Shown here: positions 39,967-52,406 of the stretch, piece by piece
How positions within the stretch are numbered: position 1 is the stretch's first letter
Layout of the letters: each line of letters begins with the position of its first letter
NCBI GenBank assembly: GCA_965153355.1
Contig: OZ231128.1
Location: forward strand, 5,518,001-5,582,000
DNA length: 64,000 nucleotides
Reading direction: 5' to 3'
Source: Flaccisagitta enflata
Taxonomy: Eukaryota > Chaetognatha > Sagittoidea > Aphragmophora
Translations under genes and position numbers: made by a program
Notes under the pieces: generated by a model
What the model saw: the letters and a program-made list of their open reading frames with translations, nothing else
Database searches by the model: none
What the model was told of the DNA's origin: nothing

Positions 39967-40238
39967 GGGCGCGTTTCTAGTCACAGACAATCGCGTTTTG
40001 AACGGGCCACTCAGTCGCTCGCTATGTTCATTTGCTTTAACCGCTCATTCTGCTTACTCCGCTCACACGGTCTGCAGCGCTTTGCTACGCTCGCTTTGCT
40101 CGCTCACTCCTTTCACGAGCTGGCTCACTGACTTTGCTCACTCCTTCGTGGGACAGTAAAATTCATAAATATATGTTCACACTGTAAACGCGTTCAATGA
40201 GAACAAACGCGTTTTTAGTCCTCACCAGAAACACACCC
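39967..40238. mobile_element. Family T element
   Basis: GGGCGCGTTTCTAGTCACAG start and CAGAAACACACCC end; the interior is CGCTCGCT/TTTGCTC-rich with ATTCATAAATATATGTTCAC. No clear target duplication. Confidence 0.8.
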
Positions 40239-40312
40239 GTTTCTCGTGTGGACTCTGGAGTCTGGACCTCCAAATTGAATTCTCTAAAAGTCCTTCCTAT
40301 TTTCATCTCCTT

Positions 40313-40850
40313 TGGGCAGCGGCTCAAAGGGCTGTCCTGTAGGACACAGGGGGAATTTTGAGACGTCCATTGTCCTTTCCATCCTTTCCATCCTTCATCT
40401 TTCCGCCTCTTCTCCGCCCCGCTCTTCTCGTCCACGTCCTTCCATCGTATCCGTCCTCTGCCTTCTAGAACTCGTCAGCATGTCAGGCCTGATTTTGACC
40501 CTCTGAGCCTTCAAATTAGCCCTCTCAGACCTCAATTTTTCCCCCAAGAGCTCAAGTCAGCTCTCCAGACCTCATATCTACCCTCAAAACCTCAAATCAG
40601 CCCTCCAGACCTGAAATCAGTCCTCCAGGCCTCAAATCAACTCTGCAGGCCTCAAATTTGTCCTCTAGGTCTCAAGCCTGCACCCAAACCTCAAATCTGC
40701 TCTTTTGGACTAAATTCTGCCATCCCGAATTCAAACCCGCCTCAGGTCGTCTCGAAATTTCCCCCTGTGTCCTACAAGACATTGGCCCTCCACTACTTCA
40801 CTTGATCACTTCAAGCAGGGCATCGGGTACCACTGACCATGTGCCATCCT
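40313..40850. mobile_element. Family G foldback with 20-bp AGGCCTCAAAT array
   Basis: TTGGGCAGCGGCTCAAAGGG then GTCCTGTAGGACACAGGGGG at the left; inverse CCCCCTGTGTCCTACAAGAC at 40759-40779; tail AGCAGGGCATCGGGTACCAC then TGACCATG. About 13 array units (40480-40690). Confidence 0.8.
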
Positions 40851-40965
40851 TGGATGACTAGTTTCCATTTTTTTCCACCTCTTTTGCTCATCGTCTTTTT
40901 TCCTCTTAATCTTTTATTCATCTTTTTTCATAATTCTTATTCTCATCCTATTTTTTCGTCTTTTT

Positions 40966-41030
40966 TGTTTTAGTTGCGGACACGCAACTCTATAAAAGGC
41001 TTTGTCCGTCCGTTGGTCCGTTGGTCAGTG
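40966..41030 (-). mobile_element. Family L 3' fragment, reverse
   Basis: TTTTAGTTGCGGACACGCAAC then CTATAAAAGGCTTTGTCCGT. The stem GTTGCG/CGCAAC is the compensated variant. Confidence 0.7.
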
Positions 41031-41428
41031 ACTCACAAATTTCAGTGAATTGAGGACAGAAAGTCGGTCTGTGTTCGAGATTTGAGCCATATGCTGAAGT
41101 TTTTATCGGTAAACTCTAAAATTGATATGGTTATACATCGTTCAAAACATAAATTATAAGCATCAGCCAGATTATCGGTCAAAGCAGTCTCTCGCTAGTA
41201 TTCATGATGCTGCAATTGGTTTTGTTTGTGTGAGTGCGTTGGAGGGGGGTTGGGGTGTGGTTGGGTGAGGCTGCGGGTTGGATGCCCCTGCCCACCCGTC
41301 CGTAACGATATTGTGACCCCGCGTCACTTGTTTTTTATTTATCTAGCTCATCTTTTTTCTTTCATCTGCATTACATATGATTTTTCTTCCTCCATTTTCG
41401 CCCAATAATTTTTAAGTCTCGAGCAGTG
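41031..41428. other. No gene recognised
   Basis: Mixed sequence with a GGTTGGGG-rich part near 41240-41280. Confidence 0.35.
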
Positions 41429-41590
41429 GTTTCCGGTTTATTTGAGACGTCACACTATATACTTTTGCAAAAGAAATAAACAATTGATTTTGTCAATTCA
41501 ACATTGTTTTATTTAGTAATATGACAAAAAAATAACTTTTTATTTCTTTTGTAAAAGTATATAGTGTGACATGTCAAACAAACCGGAAAC
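41429..41590. mobile_element. 162-bp foldback element
   Basis: GTTTCCGGTTTATTTGAGAC at the left is inverted at the right end (…CAAACAAACCGGAAAC), and the arms continue to pair through CACACTATATACTTTTG. The motif resembles the inner palindrome at 47580-47710 (GCACTATATATTTTTC). Confidence 0.8.
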
Positions 41591-41995
41591 CATTATTTGA
41601 GTTCAAATCTGCTCTCAAATTCATTAAAAAAACTAATCACAAAGAGTTATGGTAAAAAATGTAGTAAAATCATACTATTCTTTTAAGTAACTTGAAAAGC
41701 GCCCCATAAAAGATTTCATTTTTCTAAGATATGTGTTCTATCACCTCTATGCACCATCAGGGTTATGAGTTGGTACCGATCATTTCAGGTCAACTAGTGT
41801 CATGCTCTGGGGGGCTGTGAGTGCTCACCTCTGTGTGTATTGAATTTTGCACTTAATACTTGTGGAGCATGTGAGACAGATAGACGGACACAGAGACCAT
41901 GCTGTATAAGGGAAGGGAAGAACGCATTTCTCCTCTCATCTCAACCTGACATGACGGACGGACGGATGGAGAGGCCCTATTACAGAGATGTTTTT

Positions 41996-42150
41996 TTTGA
42001 CGGCAAGCCTCTTGATTGTTCTTTACTGCCGACAAGCAAAATTTTCCCCTGAACACTGCCGACTCAACTAGGCGGTCAGTTAGTAAGTGTTAGTAAGTGT
42101 TAGTAAGTGTTAGTGTAAGTGTTAGTGTAAGTGTTAGTATTAGTAATGGG
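41996..42150 (-). repeat. Fragment of the 57.6-60.1 kb repeat unit, then GTGTTAGTAA repeats
   Basis: On the minus strand 41996-42066 reads AGTCGGCAGTGTTCAGGGGA, then the TTGCTTGTCGGCAGTAAAGAA and CAATCAAGAGGC blocks, also found in each unit at 58320-58380. Then come about six copies of a 10-12-bp AGTGTTAGTA unit. Confidence 0.7.
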
Positions 42151-42319
42151 GGGTTGCCTCCTTGGCCGCCTACAAGGTCCTAGCCCAGGTAGCTGACAGT
42201 AGTCCTCTAGGTATCTAAAAATATCTAAAAATTTTTTCCAAGTATCTGAATGAGTAGCTAAATTTCTCTTGTCATACCTTAGCGCTATATGGCACCGAAT
42301 GAAATAACTTCAAGAAGGG

Positions 42320-42511
<192 letters not shown>

Positions 42512-42584
42512 AGTGCTTCACATAACTCTGAAAGTCTGAATGGTTGTTATTCAATAGCGAACTTTCAACCCACATCACATGTAA

Positions 42585-42790
42585 TCAAGGCCAACACCTA
42601 TAAGTTGCGTGCAGAACATAACTTAGGATGACATTAAATGACTGAAAATGACTTAAAATGACAAAAACAATTAAATTGACCTATGTGACTAAAGTGACTC
42701 AATGTAGCGTAATATGACTTGAAATTACTTAGAATGACCTAGAATGACTTAGTTTGACTTAGAATGACTCAATTTGACCGAAAGAAAAGA
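42585..42790 (+). mobile_element. Family L-B element, 5' part with AATGACTTA array
   Basis: CAAGGCCAACACCTATAAGT then TGCGTGCAG leader, followed by 10-bp AATGACTTAAA-type units. The GACC tract and hairpin end are missing. Confidence 0.75.
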
Positions 42791-42939
42791 ATTAAAGTGT
42801 GGTTAATTGACTTGGGCCCAGTAACTGCCCACAAATGCCCACCAAGCTGATGCTGGCTCCTTCCTCCTCTGAAATGCGGGAACGCATGCGCAAAACGTAC
42901 CATCTCAATGAAGCAGGTTTTTTTCAGTATTTGTGTCAT

Positions 42940-43405
42940 CAATATCCACTTTTTGTTGGGTGGCTACATGAAACACATGATGATGTTGATAAGTTTTACT
43001 TGTGATTAAGATCTTCTTTTTTTTTAAATCACAACATAAAGGATTAGGTTCCAACTATTTTTTTTATTCAAACTGACAGTCTTCCAAATCAGCTAAGTTA
43101 CACAAGAGCAGTCATCATAAGACTACAATATGCAAATGATATCGATACTGACGGCAATTACCATCATTTCCATTTCGATCATCTCCTTCTTTTTCTTTTC
43201 TTTCTTCCTCTTCTTCTTCTTCTTCTTCTTCTTCTTCTTCTTCTTCTTCTTCTTCTTCTTCTTCTTCTTCTTCTTCTTCTTCTTCTTCATTTTCTCCTCC
43301 TTCTTCTCCTTTTTCTTCCATCTTTGGGACCTGCCGACATCTCCCTTTCTCTGCCGAGAAGCGGCGCTGCTCGCTGCTCCAAAATCAAGAGGCCTGTTTG
43401 ACGGA
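42940..43405 (-). repeat. Diverged reverse copy of the 57.6-60.1 kb unit
   Basis: Read on the minus strand it matches 57603-58110 in order: GGAGCAG...CAGCGCCGCTTCTCGG, a GAAGAA array (plus-strand CTT, 43197-43317), AAATGGAAATGATGG, ATCATTTGCATATTGTAGT, and ATGTAGCCACCC...AAAAGTGGATAT. Divergence is moderate. Confidence 0.8.
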
Positions 43406-43583
43406 GGTATCTAAATGAAAGGATGAAGAGTAAAAGTGGAGGCCGATAAAATAATGAACTGTAAAACTATCTTCTTGATCAGCTGATATCAAACTGTTTC
43501 TATAACTGTATTTGTTTGTATATTTGTTTCTGTCTGTGTGTCTTTGTTTCTGTCTTTGTCTCTGTCTCTGTCTTTGTCTCTGC

Positions 43584-43589
<6 letters not shown>

Positions 43590-43647
<58 letters not shown>
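43590..43647 (+). repeat. (CT)n microsatellite
   Basis: CT run after a TCTGTCTTTGTC-rich lead-in. Confidence 0.95.
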
Positions 43648-43651
<4 letters not shown>

Positions 43652-44150
43652 CAATCTCATTTTCCTCTCTTTTCACCCTCCCCAGAGAATGAACCTCTTT
43701 TCCCCGTCTGAAGAAGAAGTTAGAAAAGTCAGTTCGACCTTTTTTTTTTTCATTTCGTGCCAGAAATCATTTTGATACCTTGGAGCTTTCAGTTTTGAAG
43801 CCTCAATGCGGCGATAAAGACGCAAAACATGGGGGGAACTATTCTAGGCCGAATTTCGGGCTAGAGTTGGAACTGAAACCACTTGAGTTAGATTCGGACT
43901 TGAGTGGAAAGAAATTGGACATCCTTAATTTTCAATTCTAACTAGAGTGGTTCTTGATTTTACTATTAATGGGAATTCTAAAAGTCTGGTTTATTTTGTC
44001 TCTGGAAAAGAGTGTTTTTTTTTTTATCATTTTCTTCTGTAATTCTAAACTTATTTTCACTGTTCAGGTTTACCTTTTTTTAAAACCACTTTTTTACCCA
44101 TTCTAATTATTGAAATATTGAAATTCTATGTGAGAATAAAACAATGTATA
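43648..44150. other. No gene recognised
   Basis: AT-rich sequence. No family recognised. Confidence 0.35.
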
Positions 44151-44154
44151 ATGA

Positions 44155-44436
44155 AAAACACACCCTCTTAAAGAGATGCAAGGATGCATCTTAAAAGTTG
44201 CCCGCAACATATTGACCAACCAACGGGCGCACTCTCTCAAAGAGATGTGTAAACGCACCTTTGAATTTGCCCGCGACGTGGAATCGACTATGGAATTTAC
44301 TGATAGATGAACAAGGCCGAGTAGGCCAATAAGGTGCCACGTGTGAATCGACGAACAAATGCGTTCCCCGACTGACCAACCGACCGACCGACCAACGGAC
44401 ACAGCCAGTTATAGAGGTGCTTTGTCGCGCCTAAAA
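44155..44436 (+). mobile_element. Family L-C cluster (two degenerate parts)
   Basis: 44160-44280 contains AGATGCAAGGATGCATCT (hairpin, compensated stem) and GACCAACCAACGGGCGC. 44311-44436 has leader AACAAGGCCGAGTAGGCCAA, a GACTGACCAACCGACCGACC tract and CAGTTATAGAGGTGCTTTGT. The second part is a short, near-complete copy. Confidence 0.65.
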
Positions 44437-44960
44437 ATCAATTGGGAGAGATTTCTTTTCAAATTGCAAAAGATGATTGGTGAGCTGGGTGTTATGTCTT
44501 ATGACAATGGAACAATATCACTACACCCAAATTGAAATCAATGGAAGAGGGCTTTGTGAACCCCCACTAACTCGCCAATATAAGCACCACTCCTAGTTTT
44601 CCATAAAACAAAATCTGAGAAAAAAAAACATTCTTTCTCAATCTAAACTAAGAGCAAATTGATTACCATTTATGATCGTTATCTTTCTATCCATACTTTT
44701 GCAGTCTAAACGAACTATAACAATCACATTTTTTGTTTTTTGTTTTTTTCTTTTGTTTCTGGTTATTTCGCGTTTGTAACTTGAGTAAGAACATGAAACG
44801 CAAAAGGGCAAGCCAGTCTCGCTGTTCCAGTTAACTAGTACAAAGTTTTCTTTTTCGTCCTCTTCTTTTTTCAATTCTTCCGTTCTTCTTCTTTTTCATC
44901 TCACCTTTTCCAACTGAAACTCCTCAAGGAGGAAACGGAGAAAAGCTTGAAACACTTTGG
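44437..44960. other. No gene recognised
   Basis: Mixed AT-rich sequence. The TTGTGAACC...CCACTAACTCG region near 44550 has no recognised relative in the window. Confidence 0.35.
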
Positions 44961-45237
44961 GGGCGTTTCTAGTCAAAGACGATCGCGTTTTGAAAGGGCC
45001 ACTCGGTCGCTCACTACGTTCGTTTGCTCGCACCACTCACTCCACTCACTCGCTCCGCAGCGCTCTACTTCGCTATGCTCGCTTCGCTCGCTCGCTCCAT
45101 TCACGGGCTCGCTCACTAACTTCGCTCACTTCCTTGTGGGACAGTTGAAATTCTTGAATATGTGTTCACGCTGTTATCGCGTTCCACGGGAACAAACGCT
45201 TTTGTCGTCTTCACTAGAAACACGCCCTTTTTTTCCT
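44961..45237. mobile_element. Family T element
   Basis: GGGCGTTTCTAGTCAAAGAC start, CTTCACTAGAAACACGCCC end, CGCTCGCTCCATTCACGGGC interior. 277 bp. Confidence 0.85.
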
Positions 45238-45464
45238 CGGCGTTTTTTCTTTTTTGTTGCTTTGTTCTCTTGCGTGTGTTGGAAACTTTGAGGCGGAAAA
45301 AGACATGAAAAAAAAGGTATGAGGATGAAGATGAAGATGAACAAAAGTGTACGCGAAACAAGGCTAAAATAAATGAATTGACCTGACTTGTAACACGTGC
45401 GACACATTTAGGCGGAAGACGATCCGTAAAGTGAGGACTGAGTCATCAAAAGCCAAAGAAAATC

Positions 45465-45806
45465 GGTGTTGGTTGCCATGGAAACATATTTCTATGTATT
45501 CAATAAAGTATCAATATTTTGAGAAATTTTTAGAGGGAAGATTGTTTAGAATAAAATTTGCTACAACTTTCCTATGATATGTTCTGTACAAATATTGCTG
45601 GTTTAGCCGTTGCTAGGGAGCATAACTATGTGTGACAGTCCTGTGATGCTCCCTAGCAACCGCCAAACGAACAATATTCTTATAGAACATATTGTGGGAA
45701 AGTAGTAGTAAATCTTAATTTGAACAATGTTCCTTCAAAAAACTTCTCAAAATATTGATACTTTAGCTTGAATACCTGGAAATGTGTTTCCATAGAAACC
45801 AACACC
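45465..45806. mobile_element. 342-bp foldback element with GTTGCTAGGGAGC centre
   Basis: GGTGTTGGTTGCCATGGAAA at the left, inverse at 45787-45806 with few changes; the centre pairs GTTGCTAGGGAGC with GCTCCCTAGCAAC. Confidence 0.8.
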
Positions 45807-45876
45807 CATGGGCAATAAAGCATCCTTATATTAGTCGATATTCTAAATATTAGTCTTTTTGTCTTCCTGTTATGAA

Positions 45877-45912
45877 TTCCCCCGTATTTCCAAGTCTAGA
45901 CGACTTCTACTG
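45877..45912 (-). repeat. Solo terminal repeat of the 3039-5353 element type
   Basis: Minus strand: TACAGTAGAAGTCGTCTAGA then CTTGGAAATACGGGGG, close to 3037-3072. Confidence 0.6.
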
Positions 45913-45917
45913 TATCT

Positions 45918-46213
45918 TTTTAGTCGCCTTAGAATGACTGAGAATGACTTAGAATGACCTAAAATGACTTAGAATGACTTAGAATGACTTAAAATGATAT
46001 ATAAGACTATATTGACTAAAATGACAGTAATGACTTAAAATGACTTAATGATTTAAAAGAACTTGGAATTACTTAGAATGACTAAGAATGACTTAGAATG
46101 ACTAAAAATGTCTTTAAAAAATAAAAGTGATAAAAAAAGTGTGACCAACCGACCAACCAACAGACAGACGGTTGGAAAAAGCGAGGTGTAGAGTCGCATG
46201 CACGCGACTAAAA
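45918..46213 (+). mobile_element. Family L-B element with AGAATGACTT array, 5' end truncated
   Basis: About 18 units of a 10-bp AGAATGACTT repeat to 46110, then GTGTGACCAACCGACCAACC, a GACAGACGG tract, GGTGTAGAGTCGCATGCACG and CGACTAAAAAC. It abuts the L-A copy at 46215. Confidence 0.75.
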
Positions 46214-46214
46214 A

Positions 46215-46366
46215 CGAGGCCGGATACACAGCAGGACAGTCGCGGACGGTTTGGCAGGGGCGGTAATGCAAAAAACCGCTCGCGATTTAAAAAAGTCACG
46301 TTACCGACCTACCGACCTACCGACCGACACGGCAAGGTGTAGAGTCGCGTGTCCGCGACTAAAAAT
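46215..46366 (+). mobile_element. Family L-A element, short full copy
   Basis: AACGAGGCCGGATACACAGC leader, GTCGCGGACGGTTTGGCAGG, GACCTACCGACCTACCGACC tract, GGTGTAGAGTCGCGTGTCCG end. Most similar to the short copy at 6163. Confidence 0.85.
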
Positions 46367-46508
46367 TAGTACCTGAGTGTCTTGCCAATTTCAAGTTAAT
46401 TACATGATTTAGCACCACTTAGTGCTTCTTTCTTCCAATTTCTACCTCGTTTCGTCCATGTCTCTTTTTCCCAATGCCATTTACTTCCTCACCATCATTC
46501 ATCTTGTT

Positions 46509-46735
46509 TGGGTCGCATGCTACGCGACTCTATAAGCCACTTGTCGGTCGGTCAGTCGATCGGTCAGTCTTTCGGTTTATTCACCACATTTGTCGATTTT
46601 CGTGCGTTTTTTTTTTGTTTTTTTGTTTTTTTGTTTTTGTTTTTGTTTTTTTTTTTATCTTTATTTTTTTGCTGCTTGTAAATCGCTGCCTATGCCCACC
46701 CGCAAGCGACTATGGTTGCCGGGTATCCGGGTACC
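46509..46735 (-). mobile_element. Family L-A element, diverged, reverse
   Basis: GGTCGCATGCTACGCGACTC, GTCGGTCGGTCAGTCGATCG, a T-rich middle, then GCCCACCCGCAAGCGACTAT and GGGTATCCGGGTACC. Confidence 0.7.
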
Positions 46736-46753
46736 CAATATTTCATCGATCCG

Positions 46754-46967
46754 TACTATCTTGCTAATAAGTATAACAACATCTGAAAAGAAGCATCAAC
46801 TTGTACTGTTTCCCAATAAAGCTATCACAGATTGGTCTCATTTTAAATATTTGTTTGAACTCTTAAAATGCGACTAATCTGGTAAATGCTTTATTCATTT
46901 AGGAGCAGTACTCTTCCAAAGTTGATGCTTCTTTTCAGATGTTGTTATACTTATTAGCAAGATAGTA
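46754..46967. mobile_element. 214-bp MITE with 47-bp perfect inverted ends
   Basis: 46754-46800 (TACTATCTTGCTAATAAGTA...) is a perfect inverse of 46921-46967. TA flanks fit Tc1/mariner. An older relative lies at 14075-14290. Confidence 0.9.
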
Positions 46968-47129
46968 GGTCTTTCACTCCGTCCATCCATCGCTACGTGA
47001 TATTCGAGTGTAAAAAATGTGTTTAAAACTAGCATTTGAGATGCCGCGATTGTGACTATGAAATTTTTTGCGTTTGAATGTGTGTATGTTTACGTGTGTA
47101 TGTGTGTGACTCAGTGTGCACCGTCAGTT

Positions 47130-47945
47130 CAAACTACCGCCAGGTGGTTTTTAGTCGCGTGCTACGCGACTCTACACCCCGCTTTGTCCGTCCGTCGGTC
47201 CGTCGGTCCGTTGGTCCGTCGGTCCGTCGGTCCGTCCGTCCGTCACACTTTACTTTTTCGGCGTTATTGGGGTTTTTGGCCTTACTGCTCCTGCCCAAAT
47301 GCTCCGCTGACCTCAATTATGGCCCCTGCCCACCCGCACGCGACTGGGGTAGCCGTGTATCCGGCCTTGTTAGTATTACTCTGAATTTTCCGCTTGTTTT
47401 TACTCAGGATGGACTTCCTGAACTAGGATCCAGTTTCAAAGAAATTTTTCTTGTGGCGCCTTTTGAAAAAAATCAAAAATTGATAATTTTTCATCCTATA
47501 TTGCACCCAGATTTTAGAGGGTTGTTAGAAAACCTTTTTAGATAGCATATTTGAATTCCTGATAAAATTTCCTTTTGTTTGATAGGTCGCACTATATATT
47601 TTTCAAAAGAGATCAAATTTTCAATTTTTTAGCCACCGTTACTTTTTGTAACGGTGGCTTGAAAATTAAAAATTTCATTTCTTTTAAAAAATATATAGTG
47701 CGACCTATCAAATGAAAGGAAATTTCATCAGGAATTCAGATACGCTATCTAAAAAGATCTTCTGATAGCCCTAAAAATTCTGACTTCAAATTAAGAGAAA
47801 AAACAATCAATTTTGGATTTTTTTTCAAAAGGCGACACAAGAAAGATTTTTTTGAAGCTTGATTCTTGTTCAGGTGGTCCATATTGAGTGTAAACAAGCG
47901 GAAAATCCAGAGTAATACTGAAAACCACCTGGCGGTAGTTTGAAC
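47130..47945. mobile_element. Foldback element interrupted in one arm
   Basis: GTTCAAACTACCGCCAGGTG (from 47127) and its exact inverse at 47923-47943 form the outer arms. Pairing resumes after the insertion with AGTATTACTCTG / CAGAGTAATACT and runs to a centre near 47640, where CCACCGTTAC pairs with GTAACGGTGG. Without the 220-bp L-A copy the element is about 595 bp. Confidence 0.85.
47152..47371 (-). mobile_element. Family L-A element, full length, inserted in a palindrome arm
   Basis: Modules run from TAGTCGCGTGCTACGCGACT to TAGCCGTGTATCCGGCCTTG TT. The opposite arm (47908-47945) keeps the unoccupied sequence, giving the insertion boundaries to within about one or two bases. Confidence 0.92.
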
Positions 47946-48303
47946 GCACCCTTTCTGCATTTATATGATTTTAGGAAATAGAATCATTTATGGCTAAAAT
48001 CTTGTTTTTTTGGCAAAAAAAGTGATTGAGGTTAAATCATTTTAGAACATTTGATTTATTTCCAGGGTTGGACAATCATAAAAAGAATAAAACATAAGCG
48101 TCAGAATACAGAATGAAATAAAAACAGTAATTTTTAGACTTCCAGGAAAATGGCGCAAAAGTGCTCTTACCTTAGCCCCCTGTTTGATTAAAACAAATTA
48201 AGATAATTTAATGATCCAAGACCTGAAATGAACATCCAACTATTACTAAAGCATATACAGATATTTTCTATAGATTTTTATCAATGGAAACAACAAACAA
48301 ATA
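47946..48303. other. No gene recognised
   Basis: AT-rich, no repeat family recognised. Confidence 0.35.
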
Positions 48304-49299
48304 CAGTTAAGCTTCACTAGAAGGCATCTCAAGGGACCGCATGATTTCATGCCTTCTAGGTGGGGTGCCTTATAGCCGAGCATGTATATTTCTGCACCAT
48401 ACTGAAAATATGCTTTACTTTTTCTATCTTTTAGTTTGCAGCATACATAATCAAATAGTTATAGATGGATGCTTGAACGTGGCAACAAAAAGAATTTGGA
48501 TCTTCCTTTAACTTTTGGAAAAAGTAATCAGTCTCACTGTCATTATTATCATCATTATTCATTAACCAGCTCGCCACCTGCACGTACCTGACTCAGCATG
48601 AAGGAGACTAGAAAAGTGACTGTAGTGCTTAAAAGATACGGATAAATCGTAATAACCCTAACTCATGATAGAGAATGTATTTTTTCCCGAGAAGATGAAG
48701 ATGAGAATGTGATAAGATTTAAAAGAATGTAAGAGTGTCGTTTTCAGTGATTTTGAAACTAGCACGGTAGCGACCATTCTTTGACCTTTTACTCTTAAAG
48801 CTTAAAGTGGATGAAAATGTCATTCATACACTAGCATGGCATCATCGATCTTCGATTGGCATGGATTCATTGGCTAATCGACTTTTCACTCCTCTTTTTC
48901 TTCATCCACTCCCTCCTCTCCCTTTCATTTCACTTAGTGTCCCTCTGCTTCTTTAACTTTCTCCTCATCATAGCCATCTGTGCTCCTCTTCATCATTGGT
49001 ATACCCCTTCATCGTAATTGGTATTCCTCTTCATCATCGTCATGGCTCCCATCGGTATTTCTTTTGCGTATATTGCCTTCTCTTCCACCTTTAGCTCATC
49101 AGATGCCTTCAAAGCGAGCAAAATATTCACCAAAAATCCCATTTTTCATGCGCTATAGTGAAATTTGCTTAATAGGCGGGTGCCTTATATGCGGGGCTTT
49201 TCAACAAAGGAATAAAGAAAGAAAAGTTGGGACCTTTCAAATCATGCCTTGATGCGAGGGATGCCTTATTAGCGGGTGCGCTCTAGTGAAGCTCGACTG
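48304..49299. mobile_element. Non-autonomous pogo/Tigger-like element (996 bp)
   Basis: CAGTTAAGCTTCACTAGAAG at the left and …CTCTAGTGAAGCTCGACTG at the right are inverted, flanked by TA (48302-48303 and 49300-49301). CAGT(C/T)(G/A)A(G/A)CTTCACTAG-type ends preceding 'GGTGCCTTAT' subterminal repeats are pogo-like. No DDE transposase frame inside. Confidence 0.75.
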
Positions 49300-50160
49300 T
49301 ACTTCTATTTTGTGGCATCAATACCTAAAAGTCATTCTATTACCTACTATCTAGAACAAAAGTTTGTCGGCAAGATTAAGATCAGGTTCTGTATCCATCA
49401 AATCATTCAGAAAACCTCAATGAGACACATGTGAGACTTTCTTTGAGTCTTATGGACATCAACGTATTTCATTAATTAAACTACTACGCTTTTGTAGACG
49501 TATTTTGAAGTAGAATGACACGATCTCCCCTCACAACTTGAGTGCAGATTTTTTTCAGCCCATGCTTTATGGTGTGTGCTCCCATCTCTGTAACTGTCTC
49601 CATAAAAGTATCTGTCAAGAGACCGGGTTTAGAGGGAGTGAAGACATGATATGACTACTCTTTGCTTTCACTTAAGCAGCAAAAAAAATCCTGAAATGGT
49701 TGAAAAATGAGGTTTTGCCTAGTGCCGTAACTGAAAGGAAATAAAATCTAATTTTTTCTGCCATTTTGTATTTGGAGTAGCAATCTTGTTTTACTTGTCA
49801 TTTCTAAATGAACTGAGATAGAAGAATGCGGGTTGTGGCGTTAGCTCAGAAATTTGATGTAGTTTCAGAATCTCACTGATTTTCATATAAATCTATTTAT
49901 TTGAGAAGAGATATGTCCCACAATGCTTGCCGACAAACATATGTTCTAGATAGTAATCCTGATCGGGGTGAACGGATGGTGTGTGAGAATGTTTGTTTGG
50001 AAGGGTGTGGTAAGCCCCTTCTCGTCTGTCCGCGACGAAATTGTTACCGCGTTGCTTGTTTGTTCTTTGGAACCAATGCAATCTAGCAAAGGCTGATCCT
50101 CATGATGCCCCTTTCAAGTCGTCCAAACCCCACCAATAAGTGACCTTAATCATTATGGTG
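49300..50160. other. No gene recognised
   Basis: Mostly unique-looking. CATTTCTAAATGAACTGAG near 49800 recalls the shared foldback module in reverse. Confidence 0.35.
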
Positions 50161-50216
50161 ACAAGTTGAAATTACAATGGTGACAACTAATGACATTCAC
50201 GATGACGATGATGTTA

Positions 50217-50580
50217 AAGGTGGTGGTGGTGGTGGTGGTGGTGGTGGTGGTGGTGGTGGTGGTGATGGTGGTGGGGGTGGGGGTGAGGGTGGTGGTGGTG
50301 GTGGTGGTGGTGGTGGTGGTGGTGGTGGTGGTGGTGGTGGTGGTGGTGGTGGTGGTGGTGGTGGTGGTGGTGGTGACAATGATGACGATAATGACGATGA
50401 TGTTGAAGATGATGATGTTGAAGATGATGATGTTGATGAACATGATGATGATGTTGACGAGGTGGTGATTGTGAGTGAAGAGGAAATAAATAGAATTCGA
50501 ACAAAGTGCGAAGACAAGAAAGGAGGAAGAGGAGGTGGAGGAGGAGGAGGAAGAGGAGGAGATGGAGGAAGAGGAAGAGA
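50217..50580 (+). repeat. (GGT)n, then GAT/GAA, then GGA triplet repeats
   Basis: GGT 50217-50374, GATGATGTTGAA units 50375-50460, GGAGGAGGAAGA 50518-50580. One long plus frame runs through all three and into the minisatellite; it is repeat-derived. Confidence 0.95.
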
Positions 50581-50687
50581 CAAGAAAGGGAGGAACGAAT
50601 TCAATTTCGGAAACGACAATATTTACCCTTTGGCTTTCCCATCGAAAATCCACAAAATAAGAGACTTATGTGAGTCTAAGAGGCTGT

Positions 50688-51467
50688 GTTCACGCCATGT
50701 TATCATCATGGATGTGTTCACGCCATGTTGTCATCATGGATGTGTTCACGCCATGTTGTCATCTTGGATGTGTTCACGCCATGTTGTCATCATGGATGTG
50801 TTCACGCCATGTTGTCATCATGGATGTGTTCACGCCGTTGTCATCATGATGTTCAAGCCATGTTGTCATCATGGATGTGTTCACGCCATGTTGACATCAT
50901 GGATGTGTTCACGCCATGTTGACATCATGGATGTGTTCACGCCATGTTGTCATCATGGATGTGTTCACGCCATGTTGTCATCATGGATGTGTTCACGCCA
51001 TGTTGTCATCATGGATGTGTTCACGCCATGTTGTCATCATGGATTTGTTCACGCCATGTTGTCATCATGGATGTGTTCACGCCATGTTGTCATCATGGAT
51101 GTGTTCACGCCATGTTGTCATCATGGATGTGTTCACGCCATGTTGATATCATGGATGTGTTCACGCCATGTTGACATCATGGATGTGTTCACGCCATGTT
51201 TTCATCATGGATGTGTTCACGCCATGTTTTCATCATGGATATGTTCACGCCATGTTGTCATCATGGATATGTTCACGCCATGTTGTCATCATGGATTTGT
51301 TCACGCCATGTTGTCATCATCGATGTGTTCACGCCATGTTGTCATCATGGATGTGTTCACGCCATGTTGTCATCATGGATGTGTTCACGCCATGTTGTCA
51401 TCATGGATGTGTTCACGCCATGTTGTCATCATGGATGTGTTCACGCCATGTTGTCATCATGGATGTA
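50688..51467 (+). repeat. 28-bp minisatellite, about 28 units
   Basis: Unit GTGTTCACGCCATGTTGTCA then TCATGGAT, with few point variants (GACATC, TTTCATC, GATATG) and one truncated unit near 50840. Each unit contains CCATG and CATGG as a short inverted repeat. All three plus frames are open, since 28 is not a multiple of 3 and the unit has no plus-strand stop. Confidence 0.97.
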
Positions 51468-52131
<664 letters not shown>

Positions 52132-52285
52132 CTTTTCATCATGAAACGCGAGAGGAAGGCATGAAGGCGCAAAATCGGGAAGTGAAGAAACAAAAGATCC
52201 TTAAAGATCGGCTTCGCGAAGCTTCGTTGCGGCTGTCATTTATACCGAGCCGTTTTCTCCACATCCCCCTTCCCTTTCCTCCAAT

Positions 52286-52406
<121 letters not shown>

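Noticed and set aside
50688-51467. CRISPR-like array
   Set aside because: Units are contiguous with no unique spacers, and the context is eukaryotic.
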